From positions 96,101 through 160,100 of the forward strand of contig NZ_JAAVVC010000016.1 in the NCBI RefSeq assembly GCF_018449725.1: DNA of 64,000 bases. The letters run 5' to 3'. The notes beneath the pieces are model-generated. The model searched no databases, was not told the origin of the DNA, and worked only from the letters and a program-made list of their open reading frames with translations. The position numbers and the translations under genes are program-made. This document shows positions 25,704-34,664 of the stretch, one piece after another; position 1 is the first letter of the stretch; each line of letters begins with the position of its first letter. The DNA is from Pseudomonas sp. dw_612 (lineage in GTDB: Bacteria; Pseudomonadota; Gammaproteobacteria; Pseudomonadales; Pseudomonadaceae).

Positions 25704-26720
25704 TCAGAGTTGCAGAATCAGGGTCTTCAGCGGCGGCTGCTGATCCATCGATGGAAAATCGGCGCCCGGGGTCATCACCGACCACTCACGCACCGGCCGT
25801 CCGGCCTTCTCGGCACAGCGCAATACTTGCTCGCGCCAATCGTCCATGCTGACTTTCGCCAGGTTGTTGCAGCAGATCAGCACGCCGTCGTCGGCGGTGG
25901 TCAGCAGCGCGGGCTTGAGCAGGCTCTGATAGTCACGCAGCAGGTCGACCGTGCCGAACGCGCTCTTGGCCCAGGCTGGCGGATCGAGCAGTACCAGATC
26001 GTACTGACGCGGTTCCAGACGTTGGTAGCTCGGCAGTTTCTGCCCACGGCGCTGGCTGATCGGCAGGCCGGCCAGTTGGCGGATCGCCGGGAAATAGTCG
26101 GACTGAATGAATTCCATGCTCGGCAACTGCGGGTTGAGCAGGCCGTTTTCGCGGCCAACGGCCAGGTTGCCTTCGGCGAAGTCGAGGTTGCAGACCTCGC
26201 TCGCACCACCGGCCGCCGCACTCAGGCCAACGCCGCAGGTGTAGGCGAACAGGTTGAGCACGCTTTTGTTCTGGCTGTGATCCTTGATCCAGCCACGGGT
26301 GTTGCGCAGGTCGAGGAACAGCAGTGGGTCTTGCCCGGCGTGACGGCCGCGCACCCGGAAGTTGAGGCCCCATTCGTGGCCGATCAGGTCTTGCAGGGCG
26401 GCTTCGTCGGCGCGGTAGACAGTGTCTTCGCGGTCGATACGCGAATTGCCACGGGAGCGGTCGTTGTAGACCAGCAGCAGGTCGAGGCCCAGATGTTGAT
26501 TGATTGTTTCGTGGAGTTGCAGCAGGGCATCTCGTTCAAGGGATTGGTGAAAGCTTTGCACCAGCAGTTGCGGGCCGTAACGGTCGATGGTCAGACCGCC
26601 GGCGCCTTCCTGGCTGCCATGGAACAGGCGATAGCAATCGGTGCCCTGCTGATGCAATTCGGCAAGCAGGTCCTGGCGATGATCGAGGGCGGCGCGCAGC
26701 GCCTGATTCAAGGAAGACAT
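25704..26720 (-). CDS. Class I SAM-dependent methyltransferase, RlmI/RlmK-like (rRNA)
   Basis: 338 residues. An N-terminal RNA-binding-like part (40-110, RLFHGSQEGAGGLTIDRYG) leads into a Rossmann methyltransferase: the SAM site VLNLFAYTCGVGLSAAAGGA (about 190-210) and the DPPAW catalytic strand (about 275-280). This fits the large-subunit rRNA cytosine methyltransferase RlmI/YccW group. Start at MSSLNQA; the 39-residue upstream extension overlaps a REP element and is rejected. Target base not determinable. Confidence 0.82.
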   Translation of the reverse strand: MSSLNQALRAALDHRQDLLAELHQQGTDCYRLFHGSQEGAGGLTIDRYGPQLLVQSFHQSLERDALLQLHETINQHLGLDLLLVYNDRSRGNSRIDREDTVYRADEAALQDLIGHEWGLNFRVRGRHAGQDPLLFLDLRNTRGWIKDHSQNKSVLNLFAYTCGVGLSAAAGGASEVCNLDFAEGNLAVGRENGLLNPQLPSMEFIQSDYFPAIRQLAGLPISQRRGQKLPSYQRLEPRQYDLVLLDPPAWAKSAFGTVDLLRDYQSLLKPALLTTADDGVLICCNNLAKVSMDDWREQVLRCAEKAGRPVREWSVMTPGADFPSMDQQPPLKTLILQL

Positions 26721-26790
26721 GCTGGGCGCCTTGCAGGAGGAGGTAATTTGGCGCGGGAGTTTAACAGCTTGGCGTGAGACCGCGGTGCTC

Positions 26791-26885
26791 CCTTCGCGAG
26801 CAAGCCCGCTCCCACATTGGTTTTGTGGCGTACACAAAATGTGCGATCAGCAAAGATCCCTGTGGGAGCGAGCTTGCTCGCGATG
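26791..26885. repeat. REP pair
   Basis: CCTTCGCGAGCAAGCCCGCTCCCACA (given in two arms; 26791-26816) and its inverted copy with one G-to-A core change (26861-26885), between the methyltransferase and the oxygenase gene. Confidence 0.88.
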
Positions 26886-26899
26886 CTTTTGGGCTTTTG

Positions 26900-27772
26900 T
26901 CAGGTCAGCAACCCCATCCGCCGCTTGGCCCGCTGCACCGAGCCATTGCGCATCGCCCAGCGCAGCATTGGCGCACTGCGCTTGACGCTGGCGCGGATCA
27001 ATTGGCGTTGCAGCGGGTTCTGATTGACGCCGAGCATGTCACTGGCCCAATCCGGCAGCAGGTCGATTCCGGCCTGCATCATCAAGCCGCCAAACGGCTT
27101 GGCCATGCGACTGGGGGCGGGCGCGTTCAACAGCAAACGCAATACCTCGCGACTGCGTGCGTCGCACAAGAGTTGCGGACGAATTCGCTCAAGGTATTCG
27201 GTCATTTCCTGGCGGCTATGGGGAACGTCACGGGCGCCCAGGCGCTCGGCGATCACCGCGATTTCCGTGTAGTAGCGGTCCTGATCCGCGCCGGACAAGT
27301 GCGGATTGCGATAACGCAGATGCGCGGCGAGGAAGTTGCTGACCTCGGCCACATGCACCCAGGTCAGCAAGTCCGGATCGCTGGCCGCATAAGACCGACC
27401 ATCCGGCGCAGTGCCGACCACCTGCAAGTGAATGGTGCGCACTTTCTCGATCAGCCAGTCGGCGTCCTTGCGCGAACCGAAGGTCGTGCCGGAGATGAAC
27501 TGACTGGTGCGGCGCAAGCGGCCGATCATGTCTTCGCGAAAATTCGAATGATCCCAGACCCCGGCCAGCGCCAATGGATGCAAGGCTTGCAGCATCAACG
27601 CACTGATGCCGCCGATCAGCATGCTGCTGAAGTCGCCATGCACTTGCCAGCTCACCGAATCAGGGCCGAACAGGCCGGGATCGCCCTTGGGGTTCTCCAG
27701 GTCGAGGTTGCCCAGGGACAGACCGGTCAAGCTCATGAGCTGGGTTTCGATGCGGTTACGGATGAATTCCAT
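26900..27772 (-). CDS. MpaB/DUF2236 family oxygenase
   Basis: 290 residues, helical. The family pattern is clear: HPLALAGVWDHS, the RRTSQFISGTTFGSRKDAD segment, RTIHLQVVG, DPDLLTWVHVAEV. These His/Asp residues line the haem b pocket in latex-clearing protein and MpaB-type oxygenases. Related DUF2236 proteins cleave or oxidise hydrophobic substrates; nothing here identifies the substrate. Flanked on both sides by repeats of different classes (26791 and 27815), so it is a stand-alone gene. Confidence 0.82.
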   Translation of the reverse strand: MEFIRNRIETQLMSLTGLSLGNLDLENPKGDPGLFGPDSVSWQVHGDFSSMLIGGISALMLQALHPLALAGVWDHSNFREDMIGRLRRTSQFISGTTFGSRKDADWLIEKVRTIHLQVVGTAPDGRSYAASDPDLLTWVHVAEVSNFLAAHLRYRNPHLSGADQDRYYTEIAVIAERLGARDVPHSRQEMTEYLERIRPQLLCDARSREVLRLLLNAPAPSRMAKPFGGLMMQAGIDLLPDWASDMLGVNQNPLQRQLIRASVKRSAPMLRWAMRNGSVQRAKRRMGLLT

Positions 27773-27814
27773 GGCGGCTCAATGGCGGAAAAAGAGGCAG
27801 ACCTGGAATGCCAC

Positions 27815-27898
27815 TGTAGGAGCTGCCGAAGGCTGCGATCTTTTGATCTGGACTTAAAAAAACAAGATCGAAAGATCGCAGCCTTCGGCAGCTCCTAC
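27815..27898. repeat. Inverted repeat, TGTAGGAGCTGCCGAAGG type
   Basis: Same second REP class as at 22263: inverted arms around 27815-27845 and 27870-27898. It ends 22 bp after the acs stop and may help terminate acs. Confidence 0.9.
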
Positions 27899-27920
27899 GC
27901 GAGACGTTCCAGTACGAGTG

Positions 27921-29858
27921 TTATTGATTCAGGCGTTTATCGACCAACTCCTGCACCACACTCGGATCGGCCAGGGTCGACGTGTCGCCCAGGCTGTCCA
28001 GTTCATTGCAGGCGATCTTGCGCAGAATCCGCCGCATGATCTTGCCCGAACGGGTTTTCGGCAAGGCCGGCGCCCATTGAATCAGGTCCGGCTTGGCGAA
28101 GCTGCCGATTTCCTTGCTGACGTGGGCCAGCAGTTCTTTCTTCAGTTCGTCGTTGGGTTCGGTGCCATTCATGGGCGTGACAAAGGCGTAGATGCCCTGG
28201 CCCTTGACGTCGTGGGGATAACCGACCACCGCGGCTTCGGCGATGCTGTCGTGCAGCACCAGGGCGCTTTCCACTTCGGCGGTACCGATGCGGTGCCCGG
28301 AGACGTTGATCACATCATCGATACGCCCGGTGATCCAATAGTCGCCGTCCTCGTCGCGCCGGGCACCGTCGCCGGTGAAATAGTAGCCGGGGTAGGGCTT
28401 GAAGTAGGTTTCGACCATCCGTTGCGGGTCGCCATAGACGCTGCGGATCTGCGCCGGCCAGCTTGATTTAATCGCGAGCACGCCACTGCCGGCACCTTTG
28501 ATTTCCTTGCCCACCTCATCGAGCAGCACCGGTTGCACGCCGAACATCGGTTGCGTGGCGCAGCCCGGTTTGATGCGCTGCGCGCTGACCAATGGGCTGA
28601 GCATGATGCCGCCGGTTTCGGTCTGCCACCAAGTATCGACAATCGGGCAGCGCTGCTCGCCCACGACGTTGAAGTACCAATCCCACGCTTCCGGGTTGAT
28701 CGGCTCACCGACGCTGCCGAGTAATCTGAGGCTCGCGCGCGACGTTTCCTTCAACGGCTCGGGGCCTTCACGCATCAGCGAGCGCAGGGCGGTTGGCGCG
28801 GTGTAGAAGATGTTGACGTGGTGTTTATCGATGACTTGCCAGAAGCGCGAACTGGTCGGGTAACTCGGCACGCCTTCGAAGATCAGCGTGGTCGCACCGT
28901 TGGCCAGCGGGCCGTAGACGATGTAGCTGTGGCCGGTGACCCAGCCGACGTCGGCGGTGCACCAGAACACTTCGTCGTCGCGGTAGTCGAGCACGTACTT
29001 GAAGGTCATCGCTGCTTGCAGCAAATAGCCGCCGGTGGTGTGCAGCACGCCTTTGGGTTTGCCGGTGCTGCCGGAGGTGTAGAGGATGAACAGCGGGTCT
29101 TCGGCGTCCATCGGCTCTGGCGGGCAATCGTCGCTGACGTCGCGCAGGGCCTGGTGATACCAGATATCCCGGCCTTCGACCCAGTTCACTTCGCCCTGGG
29201 TGCGCTCGACCACGATCACCGTGCTGACCTTCGGGCAACTTTGCAGCGCCTTGTCGACCTTCTCCTTGAGCGGCACGAATTTGCCCCCGCGCACGCCTTC
29301 ATCGGCGGTGATCACGGTGTGGCAGTCGGCGTCGAGAATGCGGTCGCGTACCGAGTCCGGGGAAAACCCGCCAAATACCACCGAATGCACCGCGCCAATC
29401 CGCGTGCAGGCGAGCATGGCGTAGGCGGCTTCGGGAATCATCGGCATGTAGATGCACACCCGATCGCCTTTCTTCACGCCACGGCTTTTCAGCACGTTGG
29501 CCAGGCGACAGACGTTGTGATGCAGTTTTTTGTAGGTGATCTGGGCGGATTCAGCGGGGTCGTCGCCTTCCCAAATGATTGCGATCTGATCGCCGCGTTT
29601 TTCCAGGTGACGGTCGATGCAGTTGTAACTGACGTTCAGCTTGCCCCCGGCAAACCAACTGGCTTCGCCGGTTTTCAGGTTATAGCGCTGGACGGTTTGC
29701 CACGGTGTGCTCCAGTCGAGGAAGCGCGTGGCCTGTTCGGCCCAGAAGGTGCTGGGGTGTTCGATGGACTGTCGGTATAGACGCTGGTAGTCGTCCTGAC
29801 TCAGGTTGGCTGCCCGGCGTACGGCATCGGCTTTGGGGAACGTGCTGATATCGAACAT
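27921..29858 (-). CDS. acs: Acetyl-CoA synthetase
   Basis: 645 residues, full length. Makes acetyl-CoA from acetate, ATP and CoA through acetyl-AMP. The AMP-binding P-loop YTSGSTGKPKGVLH (about 262-275), DTWWQTETGG (about 410-420), YFTGDGARRDEDGDYW, and the C-terminal acetylation site PKTRSGKIMRR (lysine near 609) are all intact. The leader carries a catabolite-control motif over the ribosome site (29868-29880). Confidence 0.98.
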   Translation of the reverse strand: MFDISTFPKADAVRRAANLSQDDYQRLYRQSIEHPSTFWAEQATRFLDWSTPWQTVQRYNLKTGEASWFAGGKLNVSYNCIDRHLEKRGDQIAIIWEGDDPAESAQITYKKLHHNVCRLANVLKSRGVKKGDRVCIYMPMIPEAAYAMLACTRIGAVHSVVFGGFSPDSVRDRILDADCHTVITADEGVRGGKFVPLKEKVDKALQSCPKVSTVIVVERTQGEVNWVEGRDIWYHQALRDVSDDCPPEPMDAEDPLFILYTSGSTGKPKGVLHTTGGYLLQAAMTFKYVLDYRDDEVFWCTADVGWVTGHSYIVYGPLANGATTLIFEGVPSYPTSSRFWQVIDKHHVNIFYTAPTALRSLMREGPEPLKETSRASLRLLGSVGEPINPEAWDWYFNVVGEQRCPIVDTWWQTETGGIMLSPLVSAQRIKPGCATQPMFGVQPVLLDEVGKEIKGAGSGVLAIKSSWPAQIRSVYGDPQRMVETYFKPYPGYYFTGDGARRDEDGDYWITGRIDDVINVSGHRIGTAEVESALVLHDSIAEAAVVGYPHDVKGQGIYAFVTPMNGTEPNDELKKELLAHVSKEIGSFAKPDLIQWAPALPKTRSGKIMRRILRKIACNELDSLGDTSTLADPSVVQELVDKRLNQ

Positions 29859-29867
29859 GACGGTTCC

Positions 29868-29880
29868 TTATTCTTGTTTT
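29868..29880 (-). promoter_or_regulatory. Hfq/Crc target (CA) motif at the acs ribosome site
   Basis: The mRNA reads AAAACAAGAATAAGGAACC before the ATG. AACAAGAA fits the AANAANAA motif bound by Hfq with Crc in Pseudomonas, and it abuts the AAGGA ribosome site. Known: acsA is repressed by Hfq/Crc in pseudomonads. Confidence 0.7.
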
Positions 29881-29937
29881 GCGACAAGATTAAGATGCGC
29901 CGAGAGAAGAAAGGGTTCAAGTCAGACGCAAAACCAA

Positions 29938-30027
29938 TGTGGGAGCGGGCTTGCTCGCGAAGGCGGTGTGTCAGTCAACATCTAAGCTGAATGACACACC
30001 GCCTTCGCGAGCAAGCCCGCTCCCACA
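29938..30027. repeat. REP pair, extended hairpin form
   Basis: 24-bp REP arms (29938-29965; 30000-30027) plus an inner arm pair GGTGTGTCA/TGACACACC, so almost the whole 90 bp can fold back on itself. Confidence 0.92.
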
Positions 30028-30070
30028 GGGTAGAGCAGATCTGCGTCAGATCAACCGCGGTGACGGCCTC

Positions 30071-30162
30071 TGTAGGAGCAAAGCTTGCTCGCGATAGCGT
30101 CAGGTCAGTCAACATCATTGCTGAATGACAAACCGCAATCGCGGGCAAGCCTTGCTCCTACA
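30071..30162. repeat. REP pair, variant with AAAGCTTGCTCGCG core
   Basis: Diverged copy: TGTAGGAGCAAAGCTTGC (30071) and GCAAGCCTTGCTCCTACA (to 30162). With the adjacent pair it fills the 315-bp gap between acs and pgi. Confidence 0.85.
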
Positions 30163-30173
30163 GGATGAGGGCG

Positions 30174-31838
30174 TTAGCCGCGGTGACGGCCGCGGAAGTA
30201 GTTGATCAGGCCTTGGGTCGAAGCATCGTCAGCCGGGGTTTCTTCACTGCCGACCAGACGGTTGTAGACGCCTTTGCCCAGTTCTTTACCCAGCTCCACG
30301 CCCCACTGGTCGAAGGCGTTGATGCCCCAGACCACGCTTTGCACGAAGACTTTGTGCTCGTACAACGCCACCAATGCGCCGAGACGGCGTGGGCTGATGC
30401 GCTCGACCACCAGCGTGTTGCTCGGACGGTTGCCCGGGATGACCTTGTGCGGTGCCAGTTTCTGCACCTCTTCTTCGCTGATGCCCTTGTCACGCAGCTC
30501 GGTTTCGGCCTCGGCGCGGGTCTTGCCGAGCATCAGTGCCTGGCTTTGCGACAAGCAGTTGGCGTACAGCCACTGGTGGTGGTCGGACACCGGGTTGAAG
30601 CTGACGATCGGCACGATGAAGTCGGCCGGAATCAGTTGGGTGCCCTGGTGCAGCAACTGGTGGTACGCGTGCTGACCGTTGCAGCCTACGCCGCCCCAGA
30701 TCACCGGGCCGGTATCGGTGGACACGGGCGTGCCATCCTGGCGCACGCTCTTGCCATTGGATTCCATGTCCAGCTGTTGCAAGTGCTTGGTGATGTTGCG
30801 CAGGTAGTGGTCGTACGGCAGGATCGCGTGGCTTTGCGCGCCCCAGAAGTTGCCGTACCAGACGCCGAGCAACGCCAGCAACACCGGCATGTTCTGTTCG
30901 AATGGCGCGCTCTGGAAATGCTGGTCCATGGTGTAGGCACCGGACAGCAGTTCCTTGAAGTTCGACATGCCGATGGCCAGGGCAATCGGCAAACCGATAG
31001 CCGACCACAGCGAGTAACGCCCGCCGACCCAGTCCCACATCGGGAAGATGTTCTCTTCGCGAATGCCGAAGGCCACGGCTGCGGCGTTGTTGCTCGATAC
31101 CGCGATGAAGTGCCGATACAGCTCGGCTTCCGAACCGCCCTGGGCAAGGTACCAGGCGCGTGCGGCCTGGGCATTCTTCAGGGTTTCGAGGGTGTTGAAG
31201 GATTTCGACGAGACGATGAACAGCGTGGTCTCGGCGCGCAGCTTCATGGTCAGTTCGTGGAACTCACTGCCGTCGATGTTAGCCAGGTAATGGCAGCGCA
31301 CGCCTTTCTGGGCGTAGGACAACAGCGCTTCGGACACCAGCTCGGGGCCGAGGAACGAACCACCGATGCCGATGTTCACCACGTCGGTGATCGGCTTCTC
31401 GGTGTAACCGCGCCACAGACCATCGTGGATACGGCCCACGAGGTCGGTGATCTGGTTCAGCACTTTGTGCACTTCCGGCATCACGTTGACGCCGTTGACC
31501 GACAACTTGTCGCCCACCGGGCGGCGCAATGCGGTATGGAGTGCCGGGCGGCCTTCGGAGGAGTTGACGATTTCGCCGTCGAACAGCGCTTGGATCGCGC
31601 CCTTGAGGTCGACTTCGTTGGCCAGGCCCACCAGCAGATTGCGGGTCTCGGCGTTGATCAGGTTCTTCGAATAGTCGAGGAACAGACCGCAGCTGCTGAG
31701 GGTGAATTGAGTAAAGCGCTGCGGGTCGGCATTGAACGCTTCGCGCATGCTGAAATCCTGCATGGCTTGGCGGTGGTCTTTCAACGCTTGCCAGGCGGGC
31801 AGAGCGGTAACGTCGTGAGGAGTGCGGTAGTACGCCAT
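30174..31838 (-). CDS. pgi: Glucose-6-phosphate isomerase
   Basis: 554 residues. Interconverts glucose-6-phosphate and fructose-6-phosphate; in pseudomonads, which lack phosphofructokinase, it mainly serves gluconeogenesis and the Entner-Doudoroff cycle. Family signatures VNIGIGGSFLGPE-type (here NIGIGGSFLGPELVSEAL), SSKSFNTLETL, GGRYSLWSAIGL and the C-terminal INAFDQWGVELGK are present. Start at MAYYRTP, where the family begins. Confidence 0.97.
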   Translation of the reverse strand: MAYYRTPHDVTALPAWQALKDHRQAMQDFSMREAFNADPQRFTQFTLSSCGLFLDYSKNLINAETRNLLVGLANEVDLKGAIQALFDGEIVNSSEGRPALHTALRRPVGDKLSVNGVNVMPEVHKVLNQITDLVGRIHDGLWRGYTEKPITDVVNIGIGGSFLGPELVSEALLSYAQKGVRCHYLANIDGSEFHELTMKLRAETTLFIVSSKSFNTLETLKNAQAARAWYLAQGGSEAELYRHFIAVSSNNAAAVAFGIREENIFPMWDWVGGRYSLWSAIGLPIALAIGMSNFKELLSGAYTMDQHFQSAPFEQNMPVLLALLGVWYGNFWGAQSHAILPYDHYLRNITKHLQQLDMESNGKSVRQDGTPVSTDTGPVIWGGVGCNGQHAYHQLLHQGTQLIPADFIVPIVSFNPVSDHHQWLYANCLSQSQALMLGKTRAEAETELRDKGISEEEVQKLAPHKVIPGNRPSNTLVVERISPRRLGALVALYEHKVFVQSVVWGINAFDQWGVELGKELGKGVYNRLVGSEETPADDASTQGLINYFRGRHRG

Positions 31839-32035
31839 CGCTGCGATTTTCCTTTTACTTGAACTGCCTTTAAGACACTGAAGATCCCGGAATGTCCCGA
31901 CCACGGGGTGGGTTACTTCCGGTCAATCTGCGTGGACACGATTAAATAGCGCAGGGCGGTAACAGTAAACCTCGCGTGTGCATCTGTCTCGGCTTTGTAT
32001 GACTCGTTTTCTGTACTTTTTTAACATCTAAACGG

Positions 32036-32062
32036 CAAACGCCCCGACAAACGGAAGGGGCG
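32036..32062 (-). terminator. Terminator downstream of panD
   Basis: CGCCCC/GGGGCG arms around an 11-nt loop, followed on the minus strand by TTTGCCGTTT. Modest T run. Confidence 0.65.
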
Positions 32063-32067
32063 AGCTG

Positions 32068-32448
32068 TCAGGCGACCTGAACCGGAATGGCATTGCTGGT
32101 GTGGCTCAACTCATTGCCCGGCGCCATGTAGAGCATGCGCGGCTTGAAATTCAGCAGCTCGGCGTCGCTGTAGTGGGCATAAGCGCAAATGATCACCCGG
32201 TCACCGACCTTGGCCTTGTGCGCCGCTGCACCATTGACCGAGATCATGCGCGAACCTTCTTCACCGCGAATCGCGTAAGTGGTGAAGCGCTCGCCGTTAT
32301 CGACGTTATAGATCTGGATCTGTTCGTATTCACGGATGCCGGACAAGTCCAGCCATTCGCCGTCGATGGCGCAAGAACCTTCGTAGTCGAGTACTGCGTG
32401 GGTGACTTCGGCGCGGTGCAGCTTGGCCTTGAGCATGATGGCGTGCAT
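32068..32448 (-). CDS. panD: Aspartate 1-decarboxylase proenzyme
   Basis: 126 residues. Makes beta-alanine for pantothenate. The self-cleavage site is G24-S25 in YEGSCAID, giving a pyruvoyl group on S25. Catalytic-pocket residues K9 and Y58 region (VDNGERFTTYAIRGEEGS) fit the family. Start at MHAIMLK fixes the proenzyme at its normal length; a 43-residue extension runs through a REP element and is rejected. Third gene of the pan set, separated from panC by the REP pair. Confidence 0.96.
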   Translation of the reverse strand: MHAIMLKAKLHRAEVTHAVLDYEGSCAIDGEWLDLSGIREYEQIQIYNVDNGERFTTYAIRGEEGSRMISVNGAAAHKAKVGDRVIICAYAHYSDAELLNFKPRMLYMAPGNELSHTSNAIPVQVA

Positions 32449-32540
32449 GAGTGTTTTCCCAGGTCGGAATCGAACGGCGGGCAGTTTGCCCGAAGGCTTT
32501 GAGGGCGGCAATACGGTCTGGAAACCACCACAAAAACCAA

Positions 32541-32630
32541 TGTGGGAGCGAACTTGCTCGCGAAAGCGGTGTGTCATTCAACTGAGATGTCGACTGACAC
32601 CCCGCTTTCGCGGGCAAGCCCGCTCCCACA
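32541..32630. repeat. REP pair, extended hairpin form
   Basis: Arms TGTGGGAGCGAACTTGC (32541) and GCAAGCCCGCTCCCACA (to 32630) with inner GGTGTGTCATTC/GACTGACACC. Lies between panC and panD on the same strand. Confidence 0.9.
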
Positions 32631-32645
32631 GGGGTATTGCGGTGT

Positions 32646-33506
32646 TTAGGCGGGCGTGTCGAGGTTCAGGTGCAGGTTGTCGATCAACCGCGTCGTCCCG
32701 AGGAACGCCGCCACCAGAATCACCAGGTCCCGATCTTCCGGGGTGGCCGGACGCAACGTCACGGCATGGCGGATTTCCAGGTAGTCGGGGCGCAAACCGG
32801 CGGCGTCGAGCTGTTTAATCTGCGCGTCGATCAGCGCCGGGTAATCGCGATCACCCTGTTTGATCGCGTCGGCAATCGTCGACAACGTGCGATAGACCAC
32901 GGGGGCCGTCGCGCGTTGTTCTTCGCTGAGAAAGCCGTTGCGCGACGACAGCGCGAGGCCATCGGCGGCGCGGACGGTCGGTTCGCCGATGATCTGGATC
33001 GGCATGTTCAGGTCATGCACCAAGGCGCGAATTACCGCCAATTGCTGGAAGTCTTTCTGACCGAAAATCGCAATGTCCGGCTGGACCATGTTGAACAGCT
33101 TGCTGACCACCGTCGCCACACCTTCGAAATGCCCCGGACGGCTGGCGCCGCACAGGCCTTCGGACAATTGCGGAACGCTGACACGGGTCTGGCCGGCCAT
33201 GCCGTCGGGGTACATTTCTTCGACGGTCGGGGCGAACAGCAGGTGGCAGCCGCCCTGGAGCAGTTTTTCCTGATCCGCCGTCAACGTGCGCGGGTACTTG
33301 TCGAGGTCTTCGCCAGCGCCGAATTGCAGCGGGTTGACGAAGATGCTCGCGACCACGAAATCCGCCCGTTGAGCGGCTTTGGTAATCAATGCGATATGAC
33401 CGCTGTGCAGGTTGCCCATGGTCGGTACGAAGGCGATACGCTTGCCTTCGCCGCGGGCACGGGCGACGGCAGCCCGCAGTTCGCGGACGGTTTTGACGGT
33501 GTTCAT
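32646..33506 (-). CDS. panC: Pantothenate synthetase
   Basis: 286 residues. Joins pantoate and beta-alanine using ATP. HIGH-type motif in PTMGNLHSGHIALI (about 28-41), GQKDFQQLAVI and the KMSKS-like LALSSRNGFL are visible. Start overlaps the panB stop by 4 bp (ATGA). Confidence 0.97.
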   Translation of the reverse strand: MNTVKTVRELRAAVARARGEGKRIAFVPTMGNLHSGHIALITKAAQRADFVVASIFVNPLQFGAGEDLDKYPRTLTADQEKLLQGGCHLLFAPTVEEMYPDGMAGQTRVSVPQLSEGLCGASRPGHFEGVATVVSKLFNMVQPDIAIFGQKDFQQLAVIRALVHDLNMPIQIIGEPTVRAADGLALSSRNGFLSEEQRATAPVVYRTLSTIADAIKQGDRDYPALIDAQIKQLDAAGLRPDYLEIRHAVTLRPATPEDRDLVILVAAFLGTTRLIDNLHLNLDTPA

Positions 33507-34303
33507 GCAGAAAATCCGTGTTCGATACCTGGGAAAGTCGCCGCTTTGACTTCAGTGACGTAAGCGCCGAGTGCCGCTTGAATGCTGACCTGCCCGGCCA
33601 TGAAGTTCTTCACGAACTTCGGCACGCGACCAGTAATCGACAGGCCGAGCATGTCGTGCAGCACCAATACCTGGCCGTCGGTACCGCTCCCGGCGCCGAT
33701 GCCGATCACCGGAATGCCCACCGCTTGGGTGATTTCTTCAGCCAGTTCGCTCGGTACGCACTCCAGCAGCAACATGGCGGCACCGGCCTGTTCCAGGGCG
33801 ATCGCGTCGGCACGCATCTGTCGCGCCTGGTTCTCGCTGCGACCCTGGACTTTGTAACCGCCCAGGATGTTCACCGATTGCGGGGTCAGGCCCATGTGCG
33901 CGCACACCGGCACGCCGCGTTCGGCCAGCAGGCGGATCGAGTCCGCGAGCCACAAGGCGCCTTCCACCTTGACCATGTGCGCACCGGCCTGCATCAGCAG
34001 GGCGCTGTTGATCATGGTTTGTTCGGTGGTGGCATAGGCCATGAAGGGCAGGTCGGCGAGGATCAGGGCGTCGGCATTGCCGCGTTTGACGGCGGCCACG
34101 TGGTAGGCCATCTCAGCGGTGGTAACGGGCAGGGTGCTGTCGTGACCTTGCAAAACCATGCCGAGGGAGTCGCCCACCAGCAGCACTTCGACACCGGCCT
34201 CGTTGCAGGCGTGGGCGAAGGTCGCGTCATAGCAGGTCAGCATGGTGATTTTTTCACCTTTCTGCTTGAGGCTCTGGAGCGTGGTCAGGGTGATGGCTGG
34301 CAT
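33503..34303 (-). CDS. panB: 3-methyl-2-oxobutanoate hydroxymethyltransferase
   Basis: 266 residues, TIM barrel. Adds a hydroxymethyl group from methylene-tetrahydrofolate to ketoisovalerate, the first pantothenate step. MLTCYDATFA, VGDSLGMVLQGHDSTLPVT (metal ligands D45/D84 region), KVEGA and GIGAGSGTDGQVLVLHD are family blocks. First gene of panB-panC, followed by panD after a REP pair. Confidence 0.97.
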   Translation of the reverse strand: MPAITLTTLQSLKQKGEKITMLTCYDATFAHACNEAGVEVLLVGDSLGMVLQGHDSTLPVTTAEMAYHVAAVKRGNADALILADLPFMAYATTEQTMINSALLMQAGAHMVKVEGALWLADSIRLLAERGVPVCAHMGLTPQSVNILGGYKVQGRSENQARQMRADAIALEQAGAAMLLLECVPSELAEEITQAVGIPVIGIGAGSGTDGQVLVLHDMLGLSITGRVPKFVKNFMAGQVSIQAALGAYVTEVKAATFPGIEHGFSA

Positions 34304-34562
34304 GTAAAAAATCCTCGTTCAGGCGCTATGGAAACTACTGCGAGTAACGCGCGTGATTCTTCATTTACTCAGGCGCACGGTCTTTTGTCGTGCTTATAAG
34401 GCCTGGATTGCGCCCTTTAGCGCCGCGTTGGCGGCAGCGGGACGCCTATAGTCGTGAGGAGGACTCGGGAAGTCAATTGCGTGTGTTACCGCATTGTTAC
34501 GTGTGGGGTGTTACCGGGGTAACTGATGCGATTCAGCAGGTTTTGTGGCACCACATAACAAA

Positions 34563-34652
34563 TGTGGGAGCGGGCTTGCTCGCGAATGCGGTGTGTCAGT
34601 CACCATTGATGCTGAATGACACACCGCATTCGCGAGCAAGCCCGCTCCCACA
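34563..34652. repeat. REP pair, extended hairpin form
   Basis: Arms at 34563-34590 and 34625-34652, inner pair CGGTGTGTCA/TGACACACCG. It occupies the end of the 361-bp gap between folK and panB; I see no gene in the rest of the gap. Confidence 0.92.
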
Positions 34653-34664
34653 GGGGGATTTTTG

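Noticed and set aside
31838..31904. Longer N-terminus for pgi (22 extra residues)
   Set aside because: The extension has no similarity to the family and the ATG at MAYYRTP is in the usual place.
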